Source of the DNA: Bufo bufo
Taxonomy: Eukaryota; Chordata; Amphibia; Anura; Bufonidae
Direction of reading: 5' to 3'
NCBI RefSeq assembly: GCF_905171765.1
Contig: NC_053392.1
Span: 406,824,565 to 406,888,564 of the forward strand
Length of the DNA stretch: 64,000 nucleotides
The notes beneath the pieces were generated by a model. It was not told where the DNA came from. It worked only from the letters and a program-made list of their open reading frames with translations, and did no database searches. Shown in pieces: positions 23,159 through 34,481 of this stretch (position 1 is the stretch's first letter; each line of letters begins with the position of its first letter). The translations under genes and the position numbers were made by a program.

Positions 23159-24496
23159 AAAAAAACTTCTATAAACTCGCCATGCCTCTCACGGAATACC
23201 TTGGGGTGTCGTCTTTCCAAAATGGGGTCACATGTGGGGTATTTATACTGCCCTGGCATTTTAGGGGCCCTAAAGCGTGAGAAGAAGTCTGGAATCCAAA
23301 TGCTCTCCTAAAAGATACTCATTGGAATTTGGGCCCCTACGCGCACCTAGGCTGCAAAAAAGTGTCACACATGTGGTATCGCTGTACTCAGGAGAAGTTG
23401 GGTAATGTGTTCTGTGGTGTCTTTTTACATATACCCATGCTGGGTGAGAGAAATATCTCTCTATAATGACAACTTTGTATAAAAAAACTGAAAAAGTTGA
23501 CTTTTAGAGAGATATTTCTCTCACCCAGCATGGGTATATGTAAAAATACAATTGTAATATATTAGTTGGATGCACAGGGTGGTTGAACCGCCAACCAGGG
23601 TGCTCACAGTCTTGCAGCGTCACCCCGCTGCTAAGAAAGACAGAAATATAGAAAAAATGACTGGGCACACCTAGGATATTTAGTAGCTGGTGTTTATTGT
23701 TACTCAAATATAAAATATGGATCCAATAGGGGGATGTACAACATATAATTTAATGGTGTGTACTTAAATAGTTAAAACGTTACCTATAGATAAAACAATA
23801 TTCAAGGCAGATATTCTGTGTATTCTGCGGCCGAGGTGCTGCTGATTTGGTTACCCAATAGTGGTATTGTGACCCAACAGCCTCATCTCAGACGCATTAT
23901 GAACAGAAATACTGAATAGAAAAAATGTGACAATAAATAGACAGCATAACACAATATTAATAAAGCTTATTAGATGAAAAAAGTAAAAAATGTATAAACA
24001 CCGGATGATGTAAAGAGTTGTCCTCAAGAAATCCGAATATAGTCAAGTCCCACCAATATAGGTAGCCAATTTGGAGTAAAAGATAATACTGTACAGTAAA
24101 TTGGCGGTGCTCAGATGCAATGATACTTTGCTCCGTCACTGACTCAGCGGCGTCCCGCTTTCAGTCAGAAAAGGAATCCAGCAATAAGTAGTAGTTAGTG
24201 AAGGAACGCTCTTACCATGGTTGGAGGGATCTCACAGGTCAGAGAAACCTCTGCCGTCTGTCGGAACTTTTAATCCCGATTTTTTTGTTGCGGTCAGGTA
24301 AAAAACCCGTAGTGGGTAGTATGGATCACCTGTTGGCAGTTGGATTTTCTGCACGAGGTCCCGCTTGTTGAGATCTGGATGAGATGTCCCAGCTTTTCGG
24401 GCAAAAGTTTCAGACCGGCTTTATTTCGTAAGGCGGCTCAGAGTTGTTCCTTAATAAGTTCAATGCGGTGCACTCGCATAGAGTTGGGGGGTCAGA

Positions 24497-24540
24497 CCAG
24501 ACGCGTTTCGGGGCTAGAGTATCCCCTTCCTCAGTGGCTT
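24497..24540 (-). other. Hammerhead-like motif, copy 2 (left arm)
   Basis: Mirror copy of 26338-26381: AAGCCA, CTGAGGA, A, GGGG stem, GAAA, CGCGTCTGG on the minus strand. Confidence 0.5.
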
Positions 24541-26305
24541 ATCTGACCTCCCCAAAAGACCCTTCTTTTATACTCAGCAAAGGAGTCAAAAACCCGGTTC
24601 GGATTTTGGTTCCGGAAGTCCTGTGAAGGGCGTTATCCAATCAGGAAATATTTCCATTATCACTGTGGTATAGCGGATTTTCGTATTTTATTTCTTTAAC
24701 ATTGGTGTGTGTCCACATATCTAAACTCATTTATAACTTGTAGGATTGTTATGTTAGGTGAATGGCAATAACTTTGTGCCGCTGCGATTCCCCTGTGCTT
24801 TTGTAAAACGTCCGAACAGTAGCATAGTGACCATTGTAAACATAAATAGATAATAAATCATGTATGAACAACATTTTAAAGGTGGTATCAACATTTGTAT
24901 ATGTGTTCAATCAATCAATTTACTAAAGAATAATACAAAACGAAAAGGTTAAAAAACGAAAGTAGAGGATTCCTAGTCAAATAAATGTTAGAGGAACATA
25001 TATACTACGAGGCTATCAGTATATATATTGGTATGATAAACAGATTATATATCTATATACCTATAGCCTCTATGTATAAATATTTAATATCACTCACTAG
25101 TTCATTAATTTATATGAAGTCTTCTCTAAAATTTCAAAAAGTGAACAATCTATATATTTGATGATGGCTAAAACTTTGCATAAAGTAGTAAAAACATGTA
25201 TAAATATTTGGTTCATATTTCTTTACTATTAATTCCCGAAAATTTAAGATTGAGATCATTATGGTTAATATCGTCTAAAAACTCGACTGACTGAGCATGA
25301 TATTCAATCGAATTTTCTTTGGAAAAAAAAAAAAAAATTCTTTTATAAAGAATCAAAAATATTTTACAAAAAACAATCAAAAATAGTTGTTATATATTTA
25401 TCTTTTTTGTGAATATTTATGAACTTTTACTATTTGTGTGGGAATTTATGAGATCATCATTAAATTTTATAAACAACAGATATTTATTTTTTAACATTTT
25501 TAACATTATATATTTTTTATCATATTTATGATCCATACATACAAATTTTTGCTTTTTAGAAATACAAATTTTTGCCTTTTAGAAATACACATTGATGGTT
25601 TTATATATAAAAATATACGTTGAGAATGAACAAAAACATTTTTCAAAAATATATTGTGAAAATGAACCAAATATTTATACATGTTTTTACTACTTTATGC
25701 AAAGTTTTAGCCATCATCAAATATATAGATTGTTCACTTTTTGAAATTTTAGAGAAGACTTCATATAAATTAATGAACTAGTGAGTGATATTAAATATTT
25801 ATACATAGAGGCTATAGGTATATAGATATATAATCTGTTTATCATACCAATATATATACTGATAGCCTCGTAGTATATATGTTCCTCTAACATTTATTTG
25901 ACTAGGAATCCTCTACTTTCGTTTTTTAACCTTTTCGTTTTGTATTATTCTTTAGTAAATTGATTGATTGAACACATATACAAATGTTGATACCACCTTT
26001 AAAATGTTGTTCATACATGATTTATTATCTATTTATGTTTACAATGGTCACTATGCTACTGTTCGGACGTTTTACAAAAGCACAGGGGAATCGCAGCGGC
26101 ACAAAGTTATTGCCATTCACCTAACATAACAATCCTACAAGTTATAAATGAGTTTAGATATGTGGACACACACCAATGTTAAAGAAATAAAATACGAAAA
26201 TCCGCTATACCACAGTGATAATGGAAATATTTCCTGATTGGATAACGCCCTTCACAGGACTTCCGGAACCAAAATCCGAACCGGGTTTTTGACTCCTTTG
26301 CTGAG

Positions 26306-26381
26306 TATAAAAGAAGGGTCTTTTGGGGAGGTCAGATAAGCCACTGAGGAAGGGGATACTCTAGCCCCGAAACGCGTCTGG
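26306..26381 (+). promoter_or_regulatory. TATA box followed by hammerhead-like motif (right arm)
   Basis: TATAAAA at 26306-26312; then AAGCCA at 26338, CTGAGGA (26344-26350), A, GGGG (26352-26355), loop, CCCC (26365-26368), GAAA (26369-26372) and CGCGTCTGG. The spacing would put a TATA-directed start close to AAGCCA. This matches the layout at 46085-46157 (minus strand). Confidence 0.5.
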
Positions 26382-27245
26382 TCTGACCCCCCAACTCTAT
26401 GCGAGTGCACCGCATTGAACTTATTAAGGAACAACTCTGAGCCGCCTTACGAAATAAAGCCGGTCTGAAACTTTTGCCCGAAAAGCTGGGACATCTCATC
26501 CAGATCTCAACAAGCGGGACCTCGTGCAGAAAATCCAACTGCCAACAGGTGATCCATACTACCCACTACGGGTTTTTTACCTGACCGCAACAAAAAAATC
26601 GGGATTAAAAGTTCCGACAGACGGCAGAGGTTTCTCTGACCTGTGAGATCCCTCCAACCATGGTAAGAGCGTTCCTTCACTAACTACTACTTATTGCTGG
26701 ATTCCTTTTCTGACTGAAAGCGGGACGCCGCTGAGTCAGTGACGGAGCAAAGTATCATTGCATCTGAGCACCGCCAATTTACTGTACAGTATTATCTTTT
26801 ACTCCAAATTGGCTACCTATATTGGTGGGACTTGACTATATTCGGATTTCTTGAGGACAACTCTTTACATCATCCGGTGTTTATACATTTTTTACTTTTT
26901 TCATCTAATAAGCTTTATTAATATTGTGTTATGCTGTCTATTTATTGTCACATTTTTTCTATTCAGTATTTCTGTTCATAATGCGTCTGAGATGAGGCTG
27001 TTGGGTCACAATACCACTATTGGGTAACCAAATCAGCAGCACCTCGGCCGCAGAATACACAGAATATCTGCCTTGAATATTGTTTTATCTATAGGTAACG
27101 TTTTAACTATTTAAGTACACACCATTAAATTATATGTTGTACATCCCCCTATTGGATCCATATTTTATATTTGAGTAACAATAAACACCAGCTACTAAAT
27201 ATCCTAGGTGTGCCCAGTCATTTTTTCTATATATGTAAAAATACA

Positions 27246-28168
27246 CCCCAAAACACATTGCCCTACTTATCCTGAGTACGGCGATGCCACATGTGTGACA
27301 CTTTTTTGCAGCCTAGGTGGGCAAAGGGGCCCAAATTCCAATGAGTACTTTAGAGATTTTACAGGGAATTTTTTACACATTTGGATTCCAGACTTCTTCT
27401 CACGCATTAGGGCCCCTAAAATTCCAGGGCAGTATAACTACCCCACAAGTGACCCCATTTTGGAAAGAACACACCCCAAGGTATTTTGTGATTGGCATAG
27501 TGAGTTCATGGAAGTTTTTATTTTTTGTCACAAGTTAGTGGAATATGAGACTTTGTAAGGGAAAAAATAAATCATCATTTTCCGCTAACTTGTGACAAAA
27601 AATAAAAAGTTCTATGAACTCACTATGCCAATCAGTGAATACCTTAGGGTGTCTACTTTCTGAAATGGGGTCATTTGTGGGGTGTTTGTACTGTTTGGCC
27701 ATTGTAGAACCTCAGGAAACATGACAGGTGCTCAGAAAGTCAGAGTTGCTTCAGAATGCGGAAATTCACATTTTTGTACTATAGTTTGTAAATGCTATAA
27801 CTTTTACCCAAACCAATAAATATACACTTATTGCATTTTTTTTTTATCAAAGACATGTAGAACAATAAATTTAGAGAAAAATTAATATAGAAATGTATTT
27901 TTTTATTTTTATTTTACAACTGAAAGTGAAAAATGTCATTTTTTTTAAAAAATTTCGGTAAATTTAGATTAATAACAAAAAAAGTAAAAATGTCAGCAGC
28001 AATGAAATACCACCAAATGAAAGCTCTATTAGTGAGAAGAAAAGGAGGTAAAATTCATTTGGGTGGTAAGTTGTATGACCGAGCAATAAACCGTGAAAGT
28101 AGTGTAATGCAGAATTGTAAAAAGTGGTCTGGTCATTAAGGATGTTTAAGCTAGGGGGGCTGAGGTGG
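27246..28168. repeat. Right part of E5: palindrome module and terminal block
   Basis: E5 resumes after the 16-bp repeat. A palindrome centred near 27560 is followed by the ~550-bp block ending GGGCTGAGGTGG, which is shared with E1 (1880-2439), E3 (5039-5600, mirrored) and E4 (12350-12926). The open frame 27208-27558 is part of the palindrome. Confidence 0.7.
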
Positions 28169-29085
28169 TTAAAGGGGTGGGCACTGTGGATGTCACTGTT
28201 AAAGGGTTGGGCACTGTGGAGGTCACTGTTAAAAGGGCGGTCACTATTAAAGGGAAGGGCAATGTGGAGGTCACTGTTAAAGGGGCAGGCATTGCGGAAT
28301 TCACTGTTAAAGGGGCGGGCACTGTTGAGGACACTGTTAAAGGGGCGGGCACTGTTGAGGACACTGTTAAAGGGGCAGCCACTATGAAGGTTACTGTTAA
28401 AGGGGTGGTCAATGTTAAAGTAGCAGGCACTGTGGAGGTCACTGTTAAAGGGGTGGGCACTGTAGAGGTCACTGTTAAAGGGGCAGCCACTATAAGGGTT
28501 AATTTTAAAGTGGTCGTCAATTTTAAAGGGGCGGGCACTGTGGAGGTCACTGTTAAAGAGGCGGGCACTGTGGAGGTCACTGTTAAAGGGGCGGGCACTA
28601 TTAAAGGGATGGGCAATGTGGAGGTCACTGTTAAAGGGGCAGGCACTGTGGAGGTCACTGTTAAAGAGGCGGGCACTGTGGAGGTCACTGTTAAAGGGGC
28701 GGGCACTATTAAAGGGATGGGCAATGTGGAGGTCACTGTTAAAGGGGCAGGCACTGTGGAGGTCACTGTTAAAGGGGCAGGCATTGCGGAGGTCAGTCTT
28801 AAAGGGGTGGGCACTGTGGAAGTCACTGTTAAAGGTGCGTCCACTATGAAGGTCACTGTTAAAGGGGAAGCCACTATGAAGGTTACTGTTAAAGGGGTGG
28901 TCAATGTTAAAGGAGTGGGCACTCTGGAGGTCACTGTTAAAGGGGCAGACACTGTGGAGGTCACTCTTAAAGGGGCAGACACTGTGGAGGTCGCTGTTAA
29001 AGTGGCTGGCGCTGTGGAGGTTACTGTTAAAGGGGCAGACACTGTGGAAGTCACTGTTAAAGAGGCGGGCACTGTGGCGGTCACC
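28169..29085 (+). repeat. 30-bp minisatellite island, about 30 units
   Basis: Starts at the TTAA that bounds E5 and runs to about 29085, where it stops inside a unit (GGCGGTCACC). Some internal segments repeat as blocks (28530-28620 and 28650-28740). Frames of about 350 codons are open on both strands and are artefacts. Confidence 0.9.
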
Positions 29086-31241
29086 CTATCGCTACCAGCG
29101 CCGTACATGTACGGCTCTGGAGCAATGTGCGAATATGGCACCCGTGCAGCGGGCGTCATGGCTGGCAGATTTCTGCGGTTAAATACCGTGACCGGCAATA
29201 ATGCAATTCGCGGTAATTAACCTGTTGGGGACACATGACATACCGGTACTTCATGATGCCCTGGTACTTAAGGACACATGATGTACCGGTACGTCATGTG
29301 TATTTACGATCATCACCGTGCGCCACGCGGTGATCGGAACAGAGTGCCTATTGAAATCATTCAGCAGGCACTCTGTCACAATGCCGAGGGGGGTCCTGTG
29401 ACCCCCCTGTATTGGCGATCGCAGCAAACCGCAGGTCAATTCAGACCTGCGGTTTGCTGTGTTTCCGGGTTATTCGGGTCTCTGGTGACCCGATAATCCG
29501 GAATAGAATGGTGATCGGTGGTGTGATAATACACCACCAATCACCATCCTGCGATCCTGAGAGGTGATGGTGACATCACCTCTCAGGATCGCTTGCTATT
29601 GGCTGCGCGGGCGGTCGGGGTTTAACTCCCCCCAGCTCTCCTCTCCTCCCCCATTCTGTGTCCAGGAGCAAGGAGAGATAGCATCGGATCTCTGCCCAGC
29701 ACATCTTCTGACCCTCCACAAAGGTACTTTAGGGACAGGTTAGAGAAAGGTTAGGTTAGGCAGGGATATTCAGGGAAAGTTTAGGGGGAAAAAAAAAAAT
29801 AGAGTTTCACTGTTGCATCACCCTTAATCGGGTGTCTGGGGTCCACAGCACAGCTGTGTGACCCTAGACCTCCCAGGGGTGCTGCAGCTTGCCCCCCCCC
29901 ACCCCCTACACACATTTTTTTTTTTGTGTACGCTGACTATGGCCGGCACTCTTAGCGTCCGGCCACTGTTAGCGCATCGCCCACCCAACCACGAGTTTGA
30001 ATCTTTAAAAAAATTTTTTTGCCTTTTCTGGGGTTTTCTTTGTTTAAAAAAAGATAATATAGTGTAAAATCTAAATACATTTTTAAAAAGTAGACATATT
30101 AGGTATCGCCGCGTCCATAAGAATCTGCTCTATAAAAATACCCCATGACCTAAACCCTCAGATGAACACGGTCAAAAAAATAAAATAAAACTGTGCCAAA
30201 ACAGCTATTTTTAGGCAAATTTTCCATTTTAATCAATTTTTTCCAGTAACAAAGCAAGTGTTAACAGCCAAACAAAACTTAATATTTATTACCCTGATTC
30301 TGCAGTTTACAGATACACCCCATATGTGGTCGTAAACTGCTGTATAACCAAACGGCAGGGCGTAGTGTAGTTTCTTAGATGGGGTCACTTTTATGGAGTT
30401 TCTATTCTAGGGGTGCATCAGGGGGGCTTCAAATGGGACATGGTGTAAATAAACCAGTCCAGTAGAATCTGCCTTCCAAAAACCACAAGGCGCTCCTTTC
30501 CCTCTACGCCCTACCATGTGCCCGTAAAGTGGTTTACAACCACATATGGGGTGTTTCTAAAAACTATAGAATTAGGGCAATAAATATTTAGTTTTGTTTG
30601 GCTGTTAACCCTTGCTTTGTTACGGGAAAAAATTGATTAAAATTTAAAATTTGCCAAAAAATGAAATTCAGAAATTTTATCTCCATTTGCCATTAACGAC
30701 TTTTGTAAAATCAGTTTTGAATATCTTGAGGGGTGTAGTTTCTTGAATGGGGTGGTTTCTATTATGTAAGCCTCACAAAGTGACTTCAGACCTGAACTAG
30801 TCCTTAAAAAGTGGGTTTTTGAAAATTTCAGAAAAATTTCAAGATTTGCTTCTAAATTCTAAGCCTTGTAACATCCCCCCCCCAAAAAAAAATTGCATTC
30901 CCAAAATGATCCAGACATGAAGTAGACATATGGGGAATGTAAAGTAATAACTATTTTTGTAGGTATTACTATGTATTATAGAAGTAGAGAAATTGAAACT
31001 TGGAAATTAGCACATTTTTCAATTTTTTTTGTAAATTTGGTATTTTTTTATAAATAAAAATGAATTTTTTGGACTCCATTTTACCAGTGTCATGAAGTAC
31101 AATATGTGACGAAAAAACAATCTCAGAATGGCCTGGATAAGTAAAAGCATTTTAAAGTTATTACCACATAAAGTGACACTGGTCAGATTTGTAAAAAATT
31201 GCCTGGTCCTTAAGGTGAAATATGGCCGTGTCCTTAAGGGG
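29086..31241. mobile_element. E6a: TTAA-type transposon related to E2
   Basis: The left part (29090-29605) is a chain of about ten hairpins with stems such as ATGTACCGGTAC, CAGAGTGCC, CAGCAAACCGCAGGTC, GGTGATCGGTGGTG and GCGATCCTGAGAGGTGATG. An AT-rich body follows with a GGTATCGCCGCGTCC block (about 30102). The right end GGCCGTGTCCTTAAGGGG runs to TTAA at 31242-31245. The left border falls inside a minisatellite unit rather than at TTAA, so the left terminus may be eroded. Confidence 0.6.
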
Positions 31242-31245
31242 TTAA

Positions 31246-32107
31246 ATGCTTTAGATGCCGTGACCAAGTGAGGTCACGTCATCTAAATGCACAAAAACCC
31301 GGAAGATCACACTTCAGGGCTTCCTACCGATGCCCCGTGTGGCCAAATAGGGCATCGGTAGTTGCGCTGAACACCTTCAGCCTTGCTGATGAGGCTGAAA
31401 GTGTTCAGGCTTCAATTCTTATTCTGGCCACCAGAGGGCAGCCCCCCTTTCCGTATAATTAAAAAATAAATACCTAAATAACAATAAATATAAACACCAT
31501 GGGTATCACCGCGACCGAAAACGCCTATATTAATAAAATAGAAAAAAATAATCCAATGGCGTAACGGAAAAAAGTGTCAAAATGGCCGATTTGCCATTTT
31601 TTTATTGCTTCTCTTACTCAAAACAATTTAATAAAATGTGATCAAAAAGTCACACTCACTCCAAAATGGTATCAATAAAAAGTACAGATTGCTCCTCAAA
31701 AAATTAGCCCCTATACAGCTCAGTAGATCTAAGTATAAAAAAAAGTTTACATTTATTTTTACACTATTTAGACATAAAAAACCTATACATATGGGGTATC
31801 GTTGTAATTGTACTAGTCCAGAGAATGTAGGGCATGGGTCAGTTTTTCCATAACCGAAACGCCGTGGGAACAAAACCCGTAAAACGGTGGAGGGATTGCA
31901 TTTTTTTCCCAATTCCACCCCATTTGGAATTATTTTCCCACTTCCCACTACATTTTATGCCATAATTAATGGTGACATTGGAAATTACAACTTGTCTCGC
32001 AAAAAATAAGTTCTCATACAGCTATGTGACCGGAAATATAAAAAAGTTATGGCTCACGGAATATAGGGAAGAAAAATGAAAAAAAAAAAACTCCGGTAGC
32101 CAAGTTG
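31246..32107. mobile_element. E6b: second TTAA-bounded segment
   Basis: Bounded by TTAA at 31242-31245 and 32108-32111. It begins ATGCTTTAGATGCCGTGACC with a GTGACC/GGTCAC hairpin. A body with blocks also seen at 34480-34820 (ACTCCAAAATGGTATCA type) follows. It contains a perfect CTCF-like motif at 31428-31442. No coding capacity is seen. Confidence 0.5.
31428..31442 (+). promoter_or_regulatory. CTCF-like motif
   Basis: CCACCAGAGGGCAGC matches the vertebrate CTCF core consensus (CCASYAGRKGGCRS) at every position. It is a sequence match only. Confidence 0.45.
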
Positions 32108-32799
32108 TTAAAGAGGTGGGCACTGTGGAGGTCACTGTTAAAGGGGCGGGCACTGTGGAGGTCACTGTTAAAGGGGCAGGCATTGTGGAGGTCACTGTTA
32201 AAGGGGCGGGCATTGTGGAGGTCACTGTTAAAGGGGCCGGCTCTGTGGAGGTCACCGTTAAAGGGGCCGGCACTGTGGAGGTCACTGTTAAAGGGGCCGG
32301 CACTGTGGAGGTCACTGTTAAAGGGGCAGACACTATTCAGGTCACTTTTAAAGGGGCAGTGCTGTGGAGGTTACTGTTAAAGGGACGGGCACTGCGGATG
32401 TCACTCTTAAAGGGGCGTGCACTGTAGAGGTCACTGTTAAGGGGGCAGGGGCCACTATTAAAGGGGCAACTTCTGTGGAGGTCAGTGTTAAGGGAGCAGG
32501 CCCATGAGGAGTTCACTGTCAAGGAAGTAGGGTGCTCGGAAACTCACTGTTAAAGGGGCAGGCTGCTGTGAAGGTCAAAGTTAAGGGGATGGGCTGCTGT
32601 GAAGGTCCCATTTTAAAGTGGCGAGGCACTGTGGGGGTCAGTGTTAAGGGGTGGGGAACTGTGGAGTTCACTGTTAAAGGGGCGGAGTGCTGTAGAGGTC
32701 ACTGTTATGGGGGATACTGTTGATATCTTTTATTGACACACAGAAACATTAAATTAAATAGATGAAATATACCCATGCAAAGCAGAGTCCTTCTGCTAG
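32108..32799 (+). repeat. Minisatellite island and 3' end of Helitron (c)
   Basis: About 20 units (to about 32710), the last ones degenerate and of irregular length, then the tail with GGGGGATACTGTTGAT and CTTCTGCTAG at 32790-32799. Confidence 0.85.
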
Positions 32800-34071
32800 T
32801 CTCTTATATATATAAAAATTAGTTTCTGTCTGTCTCAACGTTTGTCTGTCTGTTCGTTCTTTATGCGCGACCAAATGACTGGACTGATCTTCACCAAATT
32901 TGGCACACAGGTACATCAGTTGTCCAGGAAGGTTTTAGGTCACAGCTCTCTAGGACGTACCATTCCTGATATATTCCCAAAAAATGACCTGCATTGGCCA
33001 ATACAAGCCTGCAAGTCTTTCTCTTCATATCCCAACTGCTATACACATGGTCACATGTCCCTTATCAGCCAATAGAAGCTCGCAGGCTCTTAGTCTCCAC
33101 ATACACACAGTTTTACTCCAGGTTTCCATAACAACCCAGCCATTTTTCTTCACTGTGTAGGTCAGCTTTAGGCTAGGGCTAATGACGACAATAAGTCTCA
33201 CGACACATAGGGCACAACTACACTGCGACATTGATGTTTTATGACAATTTTTATAATGATAGTCTATGGTGTTGCACTGCGACATGCTGCGATTGTGACG
33301 CAACAGTCACAGAAAAATCCATCTTGGATGGATTTTTTGTGACTGTCGTGTTGCAGTCGCATGTCGCAGTGTGACACCATAGCCTATCATTATAAAAATT
33401 GATGTACGATAAAATGTCGTGCAACACATATCATCGTGTAGCCTTAAAGGGTCAGGGCGCTGTGGAGGTCACTGTTAAGGGGGCATCAGCCACTTTTAAA
33501 GAGGAAGCTGCTGTGGAGGTCACTGTTAAGGTGGCAGGGGCCACTATTAAAAGTAAAGCTTCTGTGGAGCTTACTGTTAAAGGGAAGGGCACTGTGGAGT
33601 TCACTGTTAAAGAGGCGTTCACTGTGGATGTTACTCTTAAGGGGGCAGGCCGCTGTGTAGGTAACTGTTAAAGGGGCTTGCACTGTGGAGCTCACTATTA
33701 AAGGGGCAGCTGCTGTGGAGGTCACTGTTAAGTCAGCAGGGTACTGTGGAGGTCACTGTTAAGGGAACAAGGTACTGTGGAGGTCACTGTTAAGGGAACG
33801 GGGTACTGTTAAGGGGACAGGGAACAGTGGAGGTCACAGATAAGGGGACAGTCCCCTATGGAGGTCAGTGTTAAGGGGTGGGGTACTGTAAAACTCATTG
33901 TTAAAGTGGCGGGCTGCTGTGTAGGTCAAAGTTAATAGGATGGCCTGCTGTGGAGGTCCCATTTTAAAGAGGCAGGGCACTGTGGGGGGGGGGGGGGGGT
34001 CAGTGTTAAGGGGTGAGGGGCTGTGGAGTTCACTGTTAAGGGGGCGGAGTACTATAAAAGTGTTCAGAAAG
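32800..34071 (+). mobile_element. Helitron (d), 5' end and minisatellite, 3' end missing
   Basis: Begins TCTCTTATATATATAAAA, a TC start directly joined to the CTAG of copy (c). The 5' region runs to about 33165; then comes a palindromic MITE (about 33170-33445, centre near 33310) and degenerate minisatellite (33426-34060). No hairpin-CTAG terminus is found before the hAT MITE at 34080, so the 3' end is lost. Confidence 0.65.
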
Positions 34072-34079
34072 TCATACAC

Positions 34080-34473
34080 TAGGGATGAGCGAATCGACTT
34101 CGGATTAAACATCCGAAGTCGATTCACATAAAATGTTGTTTTTATACTGTACGGAGCAGGAGCTCTGTACAGTATTAGAATGTATTGGCTCTGATGAGCC
34201 GAAGTTATTGCTTCGCAAAGTCTTGCGAGACTTTGCACAATAACTTAATACATTTATTTATAGTGTAAAAAAAATACTACCTCTTGGAATCGAAGCCGAG
34301 TTCCGAAAATGTTTTTTTACAGTAAAAATTAATTTATGAAGTTATTGCGCGAAGTCTCACGGAGCCAATACATTCTAATACTGTACGGAGCTCCTGCTCC
34401 CTACAGTAATAGAACAAACTTTTATGCGAATCAACTTCGGATGTTTCATCTGAAGTCGATTCGCTCATCCCTA
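34080..34473. mobile_element. hAT-type MITE with 8-bp target duplication
   Basis: The ends TAGGGATGAGCGAATCGAC and its complement are flanked by TCATACAC at 34072-34079 and 34474-34481. Most of the element folds back on itself. 8-bp duplications and A/G-rich short inverted ends fit hAT. Confidence 0.85.
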
Positions 34474-34481
34474 TCATACAC

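Larger units (their letters stand above)
23551..27229. mobile_element. 3.7-kb palindromic retroposon-like insertion with 16-bp target duplication
   Basis: TATATGTAAAAATACA occurs at 23535-23550 and 27230-27245, interrupting an E5 palindrome module. The insert is about 97 bp of unique sequence followed by arms of about 1.58 kb (23648-25225 and 25650-27229) around an AT-rich spacer. Arm sequences I compared are identical. Each arm contains TATAAAA (26306-26312 on the right arm), a hammerhead-like motif about 25 bp downstream, and an AATAAA near the outer end (about 27179). The long, precise duplication suggests reverse-transcription-type or staggered-cut insertion rather than a TTAA element. 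The 60-68 codon frames in the arms show no recognisable domain. Confidence 0.7.
19895..28168. mobile_element. E5: TTAA-target palindrome-chain transposon with two nested insertions
   Basis: The left end CCACTACAGGACCGCC follows TTAA (19891-19894); the right end GGGGGGCTGAGGTGG precedes TTAA (28169-28172). It has the orientation of E1 and is a mirror image of E3: hairpin chain (19925-20230), tandem palindromic units (20335-21095), then the palindrome chain, then the terminal block (27600-28168). It is split by an L1-clade LINE and by the 3.7-kb palindromic insertion. Excluding those, about 3.0 kb remains. Confidence 0.75.
18833..32799 (+). mobile_element. Helitron (c), broken up by nested insertions
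   Basis: The 5' region (18833-19190) matches copy (d): TATATAAAAATGAG start, GTCTGTCTGTCT, and the ACCAAATTTGGCACACAG block. Its minisatellite survives as three islands (19245-19410, 28169-29085, 32108-32710) separated by a 0.5-kb insertion plus E5 and by E6a/E6b. The 3' end is CTTCTGCTAG at 32790-32799, immediately followed by the next 5' end. Without insertions it would be roughly 2.2 kb. Confidence 0.65.
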
